This document shows, piece by piece, positions 22,772 through 34,420 of a DNA stretch of 64,000 nt. The notes under the pieces were generated by a model that ran no database searches, was not told where the DNA came from, and saw only the letters and a program-made list of their open reading frames with translations. The stretch lies in the NCBI GenBank assembly GCA_949316235.1, contig OX438744.1:186001-250000 (forward strand). The letters run 5' to 3'. A program made the translations under genes and the position numbers. Each line of letters begins with the position of its first letter. Position 1 is the first letter of the stretch. The stretch comes from Oegoconia quadripuncta. Lineage: Eukaryota > Arthropoda > Insecta > Lepidoptera > Autostichidae.

Positions 22772-23045
22772 GATAGATAAAGCGTTTATTTGCACATTAC
22801 AGAAACACATACAAAAATATTCGACGCCAAAATCATTCTGCTTTGTGTTATTCTTACGAAATGTAGCCTTATTTCACAGTAATAAAAATAAAAACAAAAA
22901 TTAAGTACAACTGTTACAACTTATAATAGAGTTGTATGTGTATCTGTACCACAAATGGGCCATCGCTCAGTGTGGATCCTCACCTATAGCGGTAAGACAC
23001 TGTTCAGCTAGTGCCCTGCGAGAGAAAACGAGGGTAGGGTACTAG
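22772..23045 (-). mobile_element. LINE 3' UTR fragment with TCTA-repeat tail
   Basis: The reverse complement ends TGCAAATAAACGCTTTATCT followed by (TATC)n, a LINE-like tail. The same end appears at 38046-38152 (+). Upstream minus-strand text includes AGGATCCACACTGAGCGATG, probably further 3' UTR. Confidence 0.6.
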
Positions 23046-23532
23046 TGCAAACATTTTCAATAACAACCATAAGTGTGTATTCTATAAAGATCATGTTGTA
23101 CGGTGGTGTATAGCAATTGTATGGATCATAATGATACTGGTTTAAAATAATAATTGTCAAAAGTGGGCTTAACATAATTAACTAAATACCCACAACGCGA
23201 ACGAGTCAAGATGTCTGTGAGCAGCTACCGCTAAGCTGTTCGAAATGTTGCAAATGCTTTCGGAATATTCTCCTTTTGTATTTCTAGCAGATGTGCTTTA
23301 ATTCGCTTCTTAAAAGAAAATTTAGATGTCAGATCAGGTAACATTTACCCCATTTTGAATCGAACCAACGCTGCGCCTTCCTTTTTCTAAATCCTACTTA
23401 ATTGAAATTTGTATTACTTTCGACATCCTTTGATCTCACCTCGAACCCGACGCCAGTCACTCTTAATAGAAAACTTTCCGCCTTTACCTTACCCAATGAA
23501 CAGGTTGTTCAAACTGAGATAGGTTGGTCTGT
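23046..23532. other. Unassigned sequence
   Basis: Nothing recognised between the LINE tail and the hAT-like element. Confidence 0.3.
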
Positions 23533-23540
23533 GTCGGGAG

Positions 23541-24002
23541 TAGGGTTGCCAGATAGGAACTTATCAAATCCGGGACAGTTCTAAAAAAAAAAAAAAACAA
23601 TGTCGGGTCGTGGCCATAATAGAAAATATCATATATTTTTTTTATTTTCAAAGGATTCATATTTATATTTAAAAGATGAAATGCCATTTTTTCAAAAAAC
23701 ATACTTTTATTAGCTGTAGGTATGTAATTAGCTTAAATTGGTAAATTAAAACTTTGGTAGACAATTACTAAATTACAAATTAAATAGTAATAAACTGAAG
23801 AAAAACTATTGCACGCACTCCCGTCCCGCGCGCCTCCCGCACTCGCTCACCGGCAGCCATGTCATTCCTTTCGTTGCTAGTTTATTTTGTTAAAAAATAA
23901 TAACTTTTCAAAATCCGGGACAATGAGCGCTAATTCCTGGACACGGGACAAGAGGCAAGATTCCGGGACAATCCCGGATTTCCCGGCGGTCTGGCAAGCC
24001 TA
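23541..24002. mobile_element. hAT-like MITE with 8-bp target duplication
   Basis: The left terminus is TAGGGTTGCCAGATAGG; the reverse complement of the right terminus is TAGGCTTGCCAGACCGC. The flanks are GTCGGGAG (23533-23540) and GCCGGGAG (24003-24010), an 8-bp duplication with one mismatch, which is the hAT signature. The TIR region extends through AAATCCGGGAC on both sides. The 462-bp interior has no transposase. Confidence 0.75.
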
Positions 24003-24048
24003 GCCGGGAGCCACACTGGATATATTACACGTGCGGTGTGAGTGATGG

Positions 24049-24116
24049 TGACGTCACGCGCTGATCGCGCCTCATCACTCTACCGCCACCGCCCGTCGAC
24101 TCGCGCCGTGACGTCA
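24049..24116. promoter_or_regulatory. Two TGACGTCA palindromes 60 bp apart
   Basis: Perfect CRE/ATF-type sites at 24049-24056 and 24109-24116 lie in a GC-rich, TE-free segment. TATAAC follows four bases after the second. This would suit a promoter or enhancer, but no transcript start can be shown. Confidence 0.25.
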
Positions 24117-25322
24117 CTTATAACTTGCCTCTGGGCTCTGTGCACGTCAACTATCTTATGACTGCTTTCTTTGGTCCAAAAGATTGTATCTTAGAAATCG
24201 TATTTATGGTGCGTTTCGCAAAAATTGTGTGACGCCTCACAGTGTGTAAAAGGGAACTTTGTTATCAATGCCGTCAGGCTTTGCATTGTTGCTATGATTT
24301 GGGAGTTTAACAGATCTGATCCCCATCTAGCAATATCGTTAGGAAGTTCCCTGAGCTCGGCGCTAACGAGGTCGAAGGTCAGACTCACACTTAGACAACT
24401 CGTAATAAACGAAAACTGACAAAATCTCCAAGTAATTTAATCACAAGTTCATGAGGGTCGCTTTGTTTGCGCCGACTCGACTAACTGCGAGGAATAAATC
24501 CGAAGCGATTGCTGTGAATCCCGCATTGATGGGGCGGCGCCGGGAAATTGGAAGTAATTGGGAAAATTAGATCCGAGCGGAAAGGGAGTGGACTTCAAAC
24601 GCCGCGCGCGAACTAAATCAAAGATAATTAAAAGCATGATTTAATTATTAAGGCATTCAATTAGTGATTTCCACCAATACCTATTACTTACAATAACGGT
24701 GTATAAATAGATAGAACATTTCAATTAAGCATCTATTGGAATGTCGTACCAATAATGTTTGCATTATCAAAACAAAGAGCATGATGTAAGACTAAGGAAC
24801 ATACTTCAAGAAACTAAACTTTTCTATTGGAATATAATTTTAATATGACTCCTCTTTGTTGCACAGATTGTGCTACCAGGGGAATAGAGCGCTGATGGAG
24901 CTTGTGATGGATCCGAGACGAAGGGAATGCGCGGACGAGTGAATCCTTTCCTTCCCATAAAGCGCTGCGTACACTGCACCGGGCGCTATAGCCCGCTTCG
25001 AGCCGCTTATCTCTGCCCGCTCTACTACTACTACTAGCCTGCTCCACTGGCGTCCTCCACTCGACTCGTATTGTTGCGAGCTCTGAGGATCTATTACGTA
25101 AGTCAAACGATGGGTCCATCGTAAACGATTATTACGATCAAACTCGCGAAATCTTATTACGCATTACAAACGATTACGAACGTGTCATCGTTACGATTGA
25201 CGATGAATGAATGATCTCTCATACAAAAGTAATGACATCGGCATTCCCTATGCACATCGTACGATTCAAACGTTAACGATAAAGGTGAGTCGGGGTTTAC
25301 CGCAATCGTATTCGTATTCACT
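24117..25322. other. Unassigned sequence
   Basis: Only short motif-free open frames. A cluster of CGATTACGA/ACGATTA words occurs at about 25120-25210, a simple degenerate repeat. Confidence 0.3.
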
Positions 25323-25343
25323 ACTTGATACTTGATACTTGAT
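25323..25343 (-). repeat. Heptamer tail (ACTTGAT)3 of the adjacent LINE
   Basis: Three copies of ACTTGAT in tandem mark the 3' end of the minus-strand LINE. Short tandem tails in place of poly-A are typical of I-group elements. Confidence 0.6.
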
Positions 25344-25403
25344 GGTGGGCTCCCTTTTCCGCATTTAGACTCCTATTCGGTCCATTATGCGTGGGAATGC
25401 CAG

Positions 25404-26334
25404 CTAGCTCAGCCAGCCCAGCTCCTTCCAGAAGCACAGAAGTCTCCTGGGACGTTCACAGGCCTCTCGGAGCGACCTCGGCGATTTGAGGATTTGTACC
25501 CGTTGTGATGCCACTCCCTCGCACTCCAGGATAACGTGGGCGGCTGTTTCCTCAGCATTAAGACAGCCTCTGCATATAGGGCTGTCGGTAAAGCTCATTG
25601 TATACAAGTGTTTGTTCAGGGGGCAGTGGCCAGTAACCACGCCAACAACCACTTTAAGGTCCTGACGGTTAAGGCTGAATAGGCGTCGTGTTAGTGTAGG
25701 CGATAGAGAAGATACCGCCTCCTTTGACTGTCTACAGCTGGTGATATTAGTCCATAGGGTATTGTGTTTGTCCTGGGTAATTTTACGCATCCATGTCCTT
25801 AACTGACTGTAAGGAATGGGCAGAAATGGTGCAGGGCCTACGGCTGGGCTCTCCGAGCCCCGCCTGGCTAGTTCGTCTGCAGCATCATTACCCAGTGAGC
25901 CGCTATGCCCCTTTATCCATTGTAATGTTACTCGATTTAATACCGAGGCACATTCCAGAGCAAGGTGACATTCTTGTATCAGCCCAGAGGTAAAGGTATT
26001 ACTCTCTAGTGCTCGGAGTACGGCCATACTGTCAGAGAGTATTCTGATATTGTAATCAGATATCCCTTTCTGAAGGACCGCATTGGCTGCATTAGTAATA
26101 GCAATGCATTCACATTGAAAAATAGAGCTATGCTTTCCTAATGCTAGTGATAGATTAATATTTAGATCATACGAGAACACACTCGCTCCACTACCGTTGC
26201 AGGTTTTGGAGCCATCCGTATAAATCCGGACTTTCATGTAATTGTATTCGGTAGCTTCTACCAAACACTTGTGTCTTGGGGATTCTATCGCAAGGTGCCC
26301 CGAAGAGAGGTTGAATTTCAACAAATCTTCCAAG
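25404..26334 (-). pseudogene. LINE ORF2: RNase H domain and C-terminal zinc knuckle
   Basis: This is the downstream half of a LINE polyprotein. The RNase H would remove the RNA strand during integration. In the frame starting MEDLLKFN the catalytic set is visible: YTDGS (D40), CECIAI (E75), LSDS (D101) and the GHSGSLGNDAADELA loop with the last aspartate. A knuckle CRGCLNAEETAAHVILECEG sits near the C-terminus, and the protein ends CFWKELGWLS. The frame overlaps the RT frame at its left end and lies one register away, so a frameshift at about 26330 separates it from the RT. Presence of RNase H points to the I/LOA group. Confidence 0.85.
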
Positions 26335-27335
26335 CACTCTACAGTGTGGTCCCTCGCGGTGATGCCACAGGCTTAACTTTTTAAGCCTTATGGCTGACAT
26401 AGCTGCTTCCTGTTGGATATGCAAATCCAGAGGCGATATTCCAAGTAGGACTTCCAAGGCTGCTGTCGGTGTCGTGCGCATGCAGCCCGTCACCGCACAG
26501 CAGGCGAGTCTTTGGAATTTCTGCAGCTTGTTGATAACAGTGCTTAATTCGGTTCTGGGCCACCAAACTATGGCACCATAGGTTAATATTGGTCTGATTA
26601 CGGCAGTGTATAGCCATAGGGTGATTTTGGGTGTAAGACCCCAGTTTTTGCCTATTAGCCTCTTACATTGCCAAAAGGTGATACAAGCCTTTTCCAGCTT
26701 GTGGTCAATATGTCTGTGCCAATTAAGCTTACTGTCAAGTATTATGCCCAGATACTTGACTTCCTGTGCTAGGTTCAGACTGGTGTTGAACAATTTAGGT
26801 AATCTCAAGTTACCCAAGTTGCGTTTGTTTGTGAACATGACTAATTCAGTTTTAGACGGGTTCACTTTTAGTTCGTGCTTGTTGCACCATTGTTCGACGA
26901 TTTTTAAGGCACTGTCCATAATGTCACAGAGTGCGCCGTCAACTGGGCCGCTGACTAGGATGGCCAAATCGTCTGCATAGCCCACTGTATATATCCCTCG
27001 GGTATTTAGTTGACGAATTAGTTCATCAACTACTATATTCCACAGGAGTGGTGATAGAACCCCTCCTTGTGGACAACCCCGAGAGACTACTCCCTTCACG
27101 GTTGTGTTTACAGTGAGTTGAACGGCTCTGTACCGCAGCATACTGTCGATAAAACCGGCAATCGCGCGATCCACTCCATGATATTTTAGGGCCATTCCTA
27201 TGCTCGTGAAACTAGTTTTGTCAAAGGCTCCCTCTACATCAATGAAGCAGCCTAAGGTTGATTGTTTACTTGATAATCCGTTCTCGATATATGACACTAC
27301 ACTATGTAGAGCGGATTCGGTTGATATTCACTATA
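26335..27335 (-). pseudogene. LINE ORF2: reverse transcriptase domain, 5' truncated
   Basis: The minus-strand frame is open from about 27335. From the methionine at 27297 it shows FIDVEGAFD (18-26), the RGCPQGGVLSPLLW box (73-86), GYADDLAIL with the catalytic aspartates (106-114), KTELVMFT, VKYLGIILDSKLNWHRHIDH and the RPILTYGAIVWWP thumb. It covers RT from just before palm motif A; the fingers, endonuclease and ORF1 are missing. The frame passes into the RNase H region but is shifted there. Only one frameshift was seen, so this is a relatively young dead copy. Confidence 0.88.
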
Positions 27336-29234
27336 GGTACTAAGAATTCTTATGATTCTTTTGTTATTGCAAAAAAATATTATTTCAAAAACGTGTTTTA
27401 CGTTTATTAGTTAAGCTACTGCTCCTACTAATAATTTGTAGAACAAATACCTTTTCCAAAAACTGAATATTTGGACAAATAACTATTACAAAATTATTTT
27501 TATTACATGATGATGTATGTGTCATGTAGATGATCGAAGCATGTATCAAACAATATTTTTAATGGTACCTACGTAATTTTCCAGAAATTTCCCCGAAATG
27601 ATAATTAAAGAACTACAATATTGTTTCATGTAAAATGTTGTTTAATGTTTTACTTTAACTTTAAAACTTGTTGTTCTTATTACGTAAAAAATTTAGTAAA
27701 ATGTAGTAACACGATTAGCAATAAAAATACTATGGGTTCTTTTACAAATTTTATTGGCCTTGATTCCCCGATAAAGTCCCAATTTGAATTATTCCTCACT
27801 CTCTATTTTACCACAAATTGAGGATTTTTTTCGTAATTGGCGGCAAATTTGGTAGGTTAGAAATTATGTAATGCAAAAATAGAGTGAGATAACATTATTC
27901 TGCGTATAAGGGCATCCCTTTCTATTGCGCTCTTTAGCCCAAGGTGTTAATGAAAAAAGTACACAATAGCGCCGTCTAGTGTCGAGTAGCAATACTTTTA
28001 GACAATTCTAATATCATTCATTCATTGTATACGAGTGTAAAACGACGACATACGTAATGAAGTAACTGTTATACGAGTGGTCGATGATCGTCAACGATGG
28101 CCGATGGACGATTGAAACGTTTAAATTTACGTAATAGGCCCTCTGACCGCAGCGCTAGGCCGTCGCCAGCGATAAAACTTTTAAAGGAAATCGCTGTGTG
28201 CCTGTCGCATGTTCCGATATGTACCACATGTGCCGTATTTGTATATAAACGGTAGCGAACGTCCCATTTAAACAAGACTAGTATAATATTATTATTTATA
28301 AGCAACAACTTCAACAAACTGTTATATGATCGTTAGCAATAGTTTCTTTTAATCGTTTATTTTTATTTTAATGTATCTAAGTACCATATTTTATCAATAT
28401 TTACATGTAGTTAAGGCTATCACATATGTAAGCTACGTAGTGTATGTGTAGCGTTCGATCCTGCCGACCGCTTTATTAGACCACTATTATATTGTCTACA
28501 ATATTTCTATATGTGAGAACCTGTTAATAGCCGTTGGTTTTCCTTAACATACATAAATAAAATTATTGTTTCCGCATTCACAAGTAAGTGATTTGGTTCT
28601 AGAACTCAAGAAACATGCCAAATTAGTAGGATTCAAATTATTGCCAACCTTGAAACACTTTTTCACGCCTTCTTTGGAGAACCCTATGTAGGTCATACCG
28701 CAGCTCATTAGACAAACCAATCAAAAATAGTGCGTCCACCATTTCAGAATTGGATTGAATCGGCTACAGGGTGTGCGAATGAGTATCTCGTGGAGTGCGG
28801 AGTGCGACGAAAGTAGCGGGACGGGGGGCGCAAGGTCATAACATTATATTATACAATAATATAAACCGTTCTACGCATGGAGATCAGATAACTATCCATC
28901 TGTACGTCATTATTATATGCCCCCTATTGTCTACTTAAAGCATTAACTGCTACGCACACACAATAAAGGAGATATCGTCTTTCATCGTTCTTTACGTTTA
29001 TGTAAAAGTCACACACAACCCACAGTCGTCTTATAATTACGAGCGCGACACAAAACTGTTGTCTAGTTTAATTACAAGTAATTAAGTGTCGCCGCGTAAC
29101 TGCGACTTGCGACACACTGGGCGCGCCTGGCTGTAGGCGACTCTCGTGGCGCAGATTGTATTATCAAGGAAAGATGCATAAAGGGTTTGAGATTGGAGAT
29201 TTTTGGCCTCTACACCAACGCCGCCGCTCGCTGC
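27336..29234. other. Long unassigned stretch
   Basis: AT-rich to 28100, mixed after that. No coding motif. AGCGCCGTCTAGTGTCGAG near 27967 resembles a SINE A 3' tail word but is too short to call. Confidence 0.3.
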
Positions 29235-29330
29235 CCATTAATGTTAAATATTTAAACTACTGCTCATTCACAAAGCTAACTCCCCAGAGAAGAACGAGCA
29301 AGAAACTCAAGGGTCGCTCTTTTTAAGTGG
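29235..29330 (-). mobile_element. Unclassified 200-bp repeat R, fragment
   Basis: CCCCAGAGAAGAACGAGCAA and GAAACTC match the reverse complement of repeat R (see 59835-60030). Confidence 0.55.
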
Positions 29331-30184
29331 GTTTTGAGTTATAACTTGTATTTCGACAACACCAAAAAATATATTATGTTATATGTATAATATAGCGGTC
29401 CATGCTTGCTTGTTATCCAAATGGTTTTTATTTTTTTCGTAAATAATTTGTTGTCTACTAGAAGCGTATATGCTGTTACGTCTCATCAGTCGATTTTCAT
29501 GACACCAATTCGGTGGTATACCCCTTTGCCTTGGCGAGAAGACCTTATCTGTGTCGTCAAGCCTTGTTGTATTCCGATTAAAGGGATAAAATATCTAATC
29601 AAGTCAAAGGCTCTCGTATTGTAGACTAGCGGTTTCGAGGACTAATGTCCTCGGTAGCTAATGTATCTGTTACCGCAAAGATTGAGATGGAATATGTCGA
29701 CTCGATCTCTGGGAGGTTTAACTGTAATAAAAAAAACCGGCAACAGAAAAGACTGGTTGGTCCTTTTCTATTTCTGAACAGACAACCAGACAGCTCCGCG
29801 TCCGCCGTGAGGCGCTAATGACATGTATGTGCACTCGGCCTGTCGACACTATCTCCTTCCGTGTATAATTGTGGCGACGGGAATGAATGTGTGAAACATT
29901 TCAAAGAAGGTACTTCATCCGCGCCAGTTATGTTTAGAGACTCGCAGACGCGGACGGTTTACTCGTGGAAGTGCTGACAATGTGTCTTATAACTACTATA
30001 AAATAAATTTCGTGTAAAGCAAAGTGTACGGAATATACACGTCATTTCACGTTCTGAATTTGAACGCAAAAGTGAAGAGGTTGCTAAAGGTAAGAGCGTG
30101 CACTCAGCCTGAAAGTTTGACTTATTGAAGGGACTATAGTTGAGAGATTTTGTATTAGTTCATACTCGCTGTACATAGTGGATG
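29331..30184. other. Unassigned sequence
   Basis: Nothing recognised. Confidence 0.3.
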
Positions 30185-30510
30185 TTCAGAAGCGTCATAT
30201 CAAAAGATACAACATTGAGCCATCTCGATGGGAATGTTTGGCAGCTCAACGTCCTGAATGGCGCTGGGTAGTGCATAGGAGAGCAAGCGATTTCGAGGAG
30301 CAGGGTAAACTGACCTCGACGCTAAACGCGACGAGCTGAAAACCCGTCCACCCGCTGCCATTCATTATCATTACGTGGAAGGTGTGCTTACGTGCCCACA
30401 ATGCGCACGGGAGTTCACCGCAAAGATCGGCTATGTTAGCCATCTTCGAGCGTACTAGCGCCAAACCGATTAAGAGTCAAAGCGGACGCCATGGCCCAAA
30501 TCGGTCGGAA
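30185..30510 (+). pseudogene. LINE ORF2 C-terminus with C2H2-like finger, decayed
   Basis: Across two frames one reads QKRHIKRYNIEPSRWECLAA and QRPEWRWVVHRRASDFEE, then after a shift [20 protein letters not shown] with RAY. The helix-then-CxxC...H ending matches the C-terminal zinc finger found after the RT of some LINE polyproteins. No RT is present. At least one frameshift and a stop disrupt it. Confidence 0.6.
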
Positions 30511-30629
30511 GCATTATCAAGTTCTGTAACACATCTGTGTGTAACACCTACAGGGGAAGAATACTCAGTTCTCTAGACTGCCTTCACTAACTTATTATGA
30601 AGTCCATTGGTTGGAGGTGTTCTATTTAA

Positions 30630-30792
30630 TGACGACTGGCTTCCTACCACCATTTTATCTAAGGTCCTTATTACAGAATGTTACTCAAGCAGAGCAAGTT
30701 GCAATGTTAAGCAAGCAGTTTCCATCGTCGGCCTCATCTTGAATCATCATCGTGTGTATTGAGGTCAAGCACTAACCCGTCATACATAAAAA
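30630..30792 (+). mobile_element. SINE family B, diverged partial copy
   Basis: TTCCTACCACCATTTTATCT, then CGTCGGCCTCATCTTGAATC and TGAGGTCAAGCACTAACCCG follow SINE B order with many changes. Confidence 0.55.
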
Positions 30793-31217
30793 ACTAAGAT
30801 ATGAAATTCCATGCAGCATAATATATTTGAATCTCAGCACATATCTGTTACGTTTACTTCTAATGTGCCCCACAATGAATAATACTGAAAGTTCAAATGA
30901 AAGCAAAGGAAACTTTAAAACTCGCATAAAATTACACAGTCCCTCTTAACTGTAGCTCTGAAAAGGAACCAGCTTTACATTCATTCATATCAACATAAAA
31001 ATGAGTGCATTTTGTGAAGTACTTGTTTCGAAAGACTACATTCATTCAATACCTTGATTACACACTACACAATAATGAATACACAAAAATAATAATTAGG
31101 ACAAAAAGGCAGAATTATCAATAAGATCTTGTAAAGGAATACACGCGGACCGTTAGTTCAAATTCAGTGCCTTGGGCATCTCGAGGGTTCGAGTATGTAT
31201 TTTTAATTTTCTTTATT
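30793..31217. other. Unassigned AT-rich sequence
   Basis: Nothing recognised. Confidence 0.3.
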
Positions 31218-31428
31218 TAGTACTAGCTTTCGCCTGCGTGAATAACTATATCGCGGAAATTTGTTTATTCCGTGGGAACTACTCACTTTATCGGGATAAA
31301 AAATATCCTATATTTTAATCCAGAGTATATTCTACCTATATACCAAATTTCATCCAATACGTTCAGCCGTTTCCCGTGATTGAGCAACAAACAAACAAAC
31401 TTTCGCATTTATAATACTAGTTGGACTA
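31218..31428 (-). mobile_element. Helitron-like non-autonomous element, copy 3
   Basis: Reverse complement of copies 1 and 2. The plus strand starts ACTAGCTTTCGCCTGCGTGA, carries TGGGAACTACTCACTTTATC and ACCAAATTTCATCCAATACG, and ends CTTTCGCATTTATAATACTA. Confidence 0.65.
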
Positions 31429-31721
31429 GTTCGATAACCAACAAGACATACACTATCCCATCAAAAACAATACTTGTCAAAAAAACCAAGTCTCGCAACT
31501 CAGTTGTTCTGCGGTAAAAAGTTGTGAGATCCATGTAATACCAAGTCGGTTGTTAATTTATTCAGTCTCTACTTAAGCGACTTTCTGTCTTAATACGTCC
31601 AGTCTCTAAGACCACGATCGTGGTCCATAACAATTGAAAATCAATTGTGTCTGGAATCTCCGTACTCGAAGCATTAAGTTGTTACGTAATAATTAACAGC
31701 ATCTTATAGTGACGCATATCA

Positions 31722-31882
31722 ATATTAAAATTCTTTAATGTTTTATATAAATATATCGAGACTTGGCCATCGCACTAAATAATTGAATTTACATGTGTTT
31801 TCAGGCGATTGAATTTACACGTATTTTCAGGCGATGGCCAAGTCTCAATATATTTATATAAAACATTAAAGAATTTTAATAT
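31722..31882. repeat. Long hairpin, 52-bp arms
   Basis: The left arm 31722-31773 and right arm 31831-31882 are near-perfect inverted repeats with a 57-base loop. The loop repeats ATTGAATTTACA and TTTTCAGGCGAT. No target duplication or coding is seen. It could be a minimal foldback element or a structured RNA precursor. Confidence 0.8.
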
Positions 31883-31904
31883 GCGCCTATATTTATATGG
31901 GACT

Positions 31905-32450
31905 AGCTTAAACCCGCGGCTTCGCACGCAATAATAATAATTGCCGTAAAATAAAATATTGAAAAATTTAATTAACTGAAGACTTGGCTGTATGGGCTTA
32001 ATTTTCTTTGCTGTCTTTTCTAGATTTTTTAGTTTTTCCTTGATTCATACACCAAACACTACTTATATTCCAAATTTGAAGCTTCTAGGTCTGCTAGAAG
32101 TGCCTTAGAATTTTGATGATCGGTGAGTCAGTGACTGACAAAATTAAGAAATTTGACCCCTTATAATTCTTAAAAATACTGGTTCAAATTGAATGAAATT
32201 TTAAATATACGTGTCTTTACAATGCCTGCATAGTTACTGAAAATTTCAGTCTTCTATTTTTATCCACAACGAAGTTACAGGGGGTCGAAAATGGTCTGAA
32301 TTGCTTCGAGAAAAGGATGGTACGGCCGTGACGCTTTTTTGCTCGACTTGGTGGGGGCACGGCCGTGCCCCCAGATAACAAACATAACACTTGTGTAACA
32401 AACATAATGTACAAGTTTATTGATCGTTTTTCATATAATATAGTTAAGAG
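31905..32450. repeat. Probable dispersed repeat beginning ACTAGCTTAAACCCGCGG
   Basis: It opens with a Helitron-like end word (reverse complement of CCGCGGGTTTAAGCTAGT). After that comes text I recognise as common in moth/butterfly genomes (GATCGGTGAGTCAGTGACTG). GGCACGGCCGTGCC near 32357 is a perfect palindrome. No second end was identified. Confidence 0.4.
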
Positions 32451-33084
32451 CCCATAGTGTCCCACTGCTGGGCAAACGCCTCATTTTATTCAAATTTAGA
32501 CATATTAACATAACGACTCGTATATCACTGAGGATTTGATTTGTTTTCATTGATATTTATATAATAATATTATAATTAATAATGTAATAGTACGAATGTT
32601 ATTGTAATTTAATTAAAACATTACCCATTCAATGTTTACGTAACCATTGTCAGTAACATAATAAAGAATCTTTAATTGGCATAAGTTTGGTATTAGTTTT
32701 CTGTATAAGAATTTGTAATAAAGCTGTTGATTCTATGTAAATAAATAAAATAAAATAAAATAAAATAAAATAAAATTAGAATCATTTTTCAGATATACAA
32801 TAACAACAACATATTAAATGACTTGCATGACTGTTGATACCTTCTGGGAGAAGAAGTGAGCAATCCGTATATAACACAAAACCTTTTGGTGATCTTTGAG
32901 AGCTAAGTAGTGGTGATGCCGTTATTAAGACTTACGCTCATACTGAGCCCTTACGGTACAACTTCAATGTGGAAGAATGGTTGACTTCAACAGGGGCTAA
33001 CTAGTTATTATTCCTTTCGTGAGATTTGGGTCACGTTTGTCTTTTCGACAAATTTCAGAACCTTCTATCTAGATCTGAGTACCT
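32451..33084. other. Mostly unassigned, with LINE-tail words
   Basis: AGTGTCCCACTGCTGGGCAA at 32456 is a common moth/butterfly LINE 3' UTR phrase. An (AAAAT)n array at 32744-32776 follows TAATAAAGCTGTTG and probably ends another LINE tail. Confidence 0.35.
32744..32776 (+). repeat. (AAAAT)n tail
   Basis: About six tandem AAAAT units, probably the 3' tail of a short LINE remnant. Confidence 0.8.
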
Positions 33085-33215
33085 TATTAACAACAAGAGT
33101 AGGGTGAATAGGCTTCTGAGATCGCGTGCTTCACCTTCTGCCACATTGTCATAAGTGACATCTGATGGTAAGCCATCAAGTGAGATTGTGGTCAAACGCG
33201 TATCCCATAAAAACA
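33085..33215 (+). mobile_element. LINE tail family P, diverged copy
   Basis: AGGGTGAATAGGCTTCTGAG, ATCGCGTGCTTCACCTTCTG and TGAGATTGTGGTCAAACGCG match the end of the better copy at 40365-40710. Coding is decayed. Confidence 0.6.
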
Positions 33216-34194
33216 CACGTAGAAGTCGGAAATGGATGCATAATGTCTAAGAAGAAATCCACACTCCCGGCTATTTGGGGCTGGCGGTATTCGCAGCGAA
33301 TGAAATCCTGTGACCCAGCAGTGCCACTCTAAGAGACCCGTCATGTGATATGACAAAAAGTACATAAGTGATTGGAATTAGCTTAATTTTTGGCTTCAAT
33401 TTAAATCCAAGACCCTATTCTGAAGCGGTTTCTGAAATGACAGAACCGGTGGGTCCAGATCTACCGACAGAAGGTTCGAGAGGGGCCGGCAGAGGGGGGG
33501 GGGGGGGGGGGGGGTGTAGGAATTAATATCCGGGCTCGGGCCGCATCGCTTCCGGGAGAGCGGACCCGCTCGCCGCACGGCTGCCCGCGGTGATTACACC
33601 GTTCCATTATGCCAATCGATCTATTTAACTCTAATGAGATAATGTTTCCAGTGAAATAGGTAAACTAATTAATTTGTAAGCGAACAAATATTGCAACGAT
33701 TTAACAACACGAGTAATTATTGTTACTCCAATAAATTGATTTTGGAGTTATCCAATGAACAAGAAAGTCGTATAGCGGAAACAAAGTGAGCACCACCGCC
33801 AACGCCAACTGTACCCACACCGCGCTAAGATAAGATGAACACATGAGAGTCATATGCATCTTATTCTGATCTTATCACCTAGACTCGAAAATGAACCGCC
33901 ACACGCCAGCCATTTCATTACCTGTCTTATCTTCCTACCAGAACATGAGAGCATTGGTGTTTGTCGCCAGAAATAGATAAGAGCGTGCAAGCGTGAAAAA
34001 GGAAAATAAGTAAGAGTAAAACGATATTTATTCATCATATAATTGATCAGTGACGTAACTAAAGCAAGTCTTAAACCTAGAACAAACCCGTGGTTATAGG
34101 ATAGAGATAAACTGCTGATGTTAAGTCCCTTCCCGCAGAGAAGTTGAAGCCACTAAAGATAGGTCAAGATCACATTATTTAATCTTCAGACTGA
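33216..34194. other. Unassigned, with a 21-base G run
   Basis: No gene. The G-run islet at 33494-33514 is followed by a GC-rich block to 33595 and ATTAATATCC. Confidence 0.3.
33494..33514. other. G run of 21 bases
   Basis: An uninterrupted G tract, the longest homopolymer of G in the window. Exact length may be a sequencing or assembly estimate. Confidence 0.6.
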
Positions 34195-34420
34195 GAGAGG
34201 GAAAACCATCCGGCAATGAATTGGGTTGCCCAGTGTAAATTTGTGGACTTGTGTCAGACTAGTGGCCACCTGACAGTCAGTGTTAAGCCGCCCCTGTAGG
34301 GCGTCGACTTGGGCTTAATGACAGCCTTCAATTAAAAACACCCTTGACCGACTATTTAACGTGCCCTCTTATGCACGGGAACACTCTAAACACTATTAAA
34401 ATGCCACTAGTGGTCACCCA
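34195..34420 (-). mobile_element. 5S-derived SINE, copy 3 (head truncated)
   Basis: The minus strand starts TTTGGGTGACCACTAGTGGC, continues AAGAGGGCACGTTAAATAGT and TAGTCGGTCAAGGGTG, and ends near TCAGGTGGCCACTAGTCTGA. The C-box word GGGTGACCAC is retained; the A-box half is lost. Confidence 0.6.

Noticed and set aside
33494..33514. Exact length of the G homopolymer as a biological feature
   Set aside because: Homopolymer lengths of this size are often inaccurate; only the presence of a G run is claimed.
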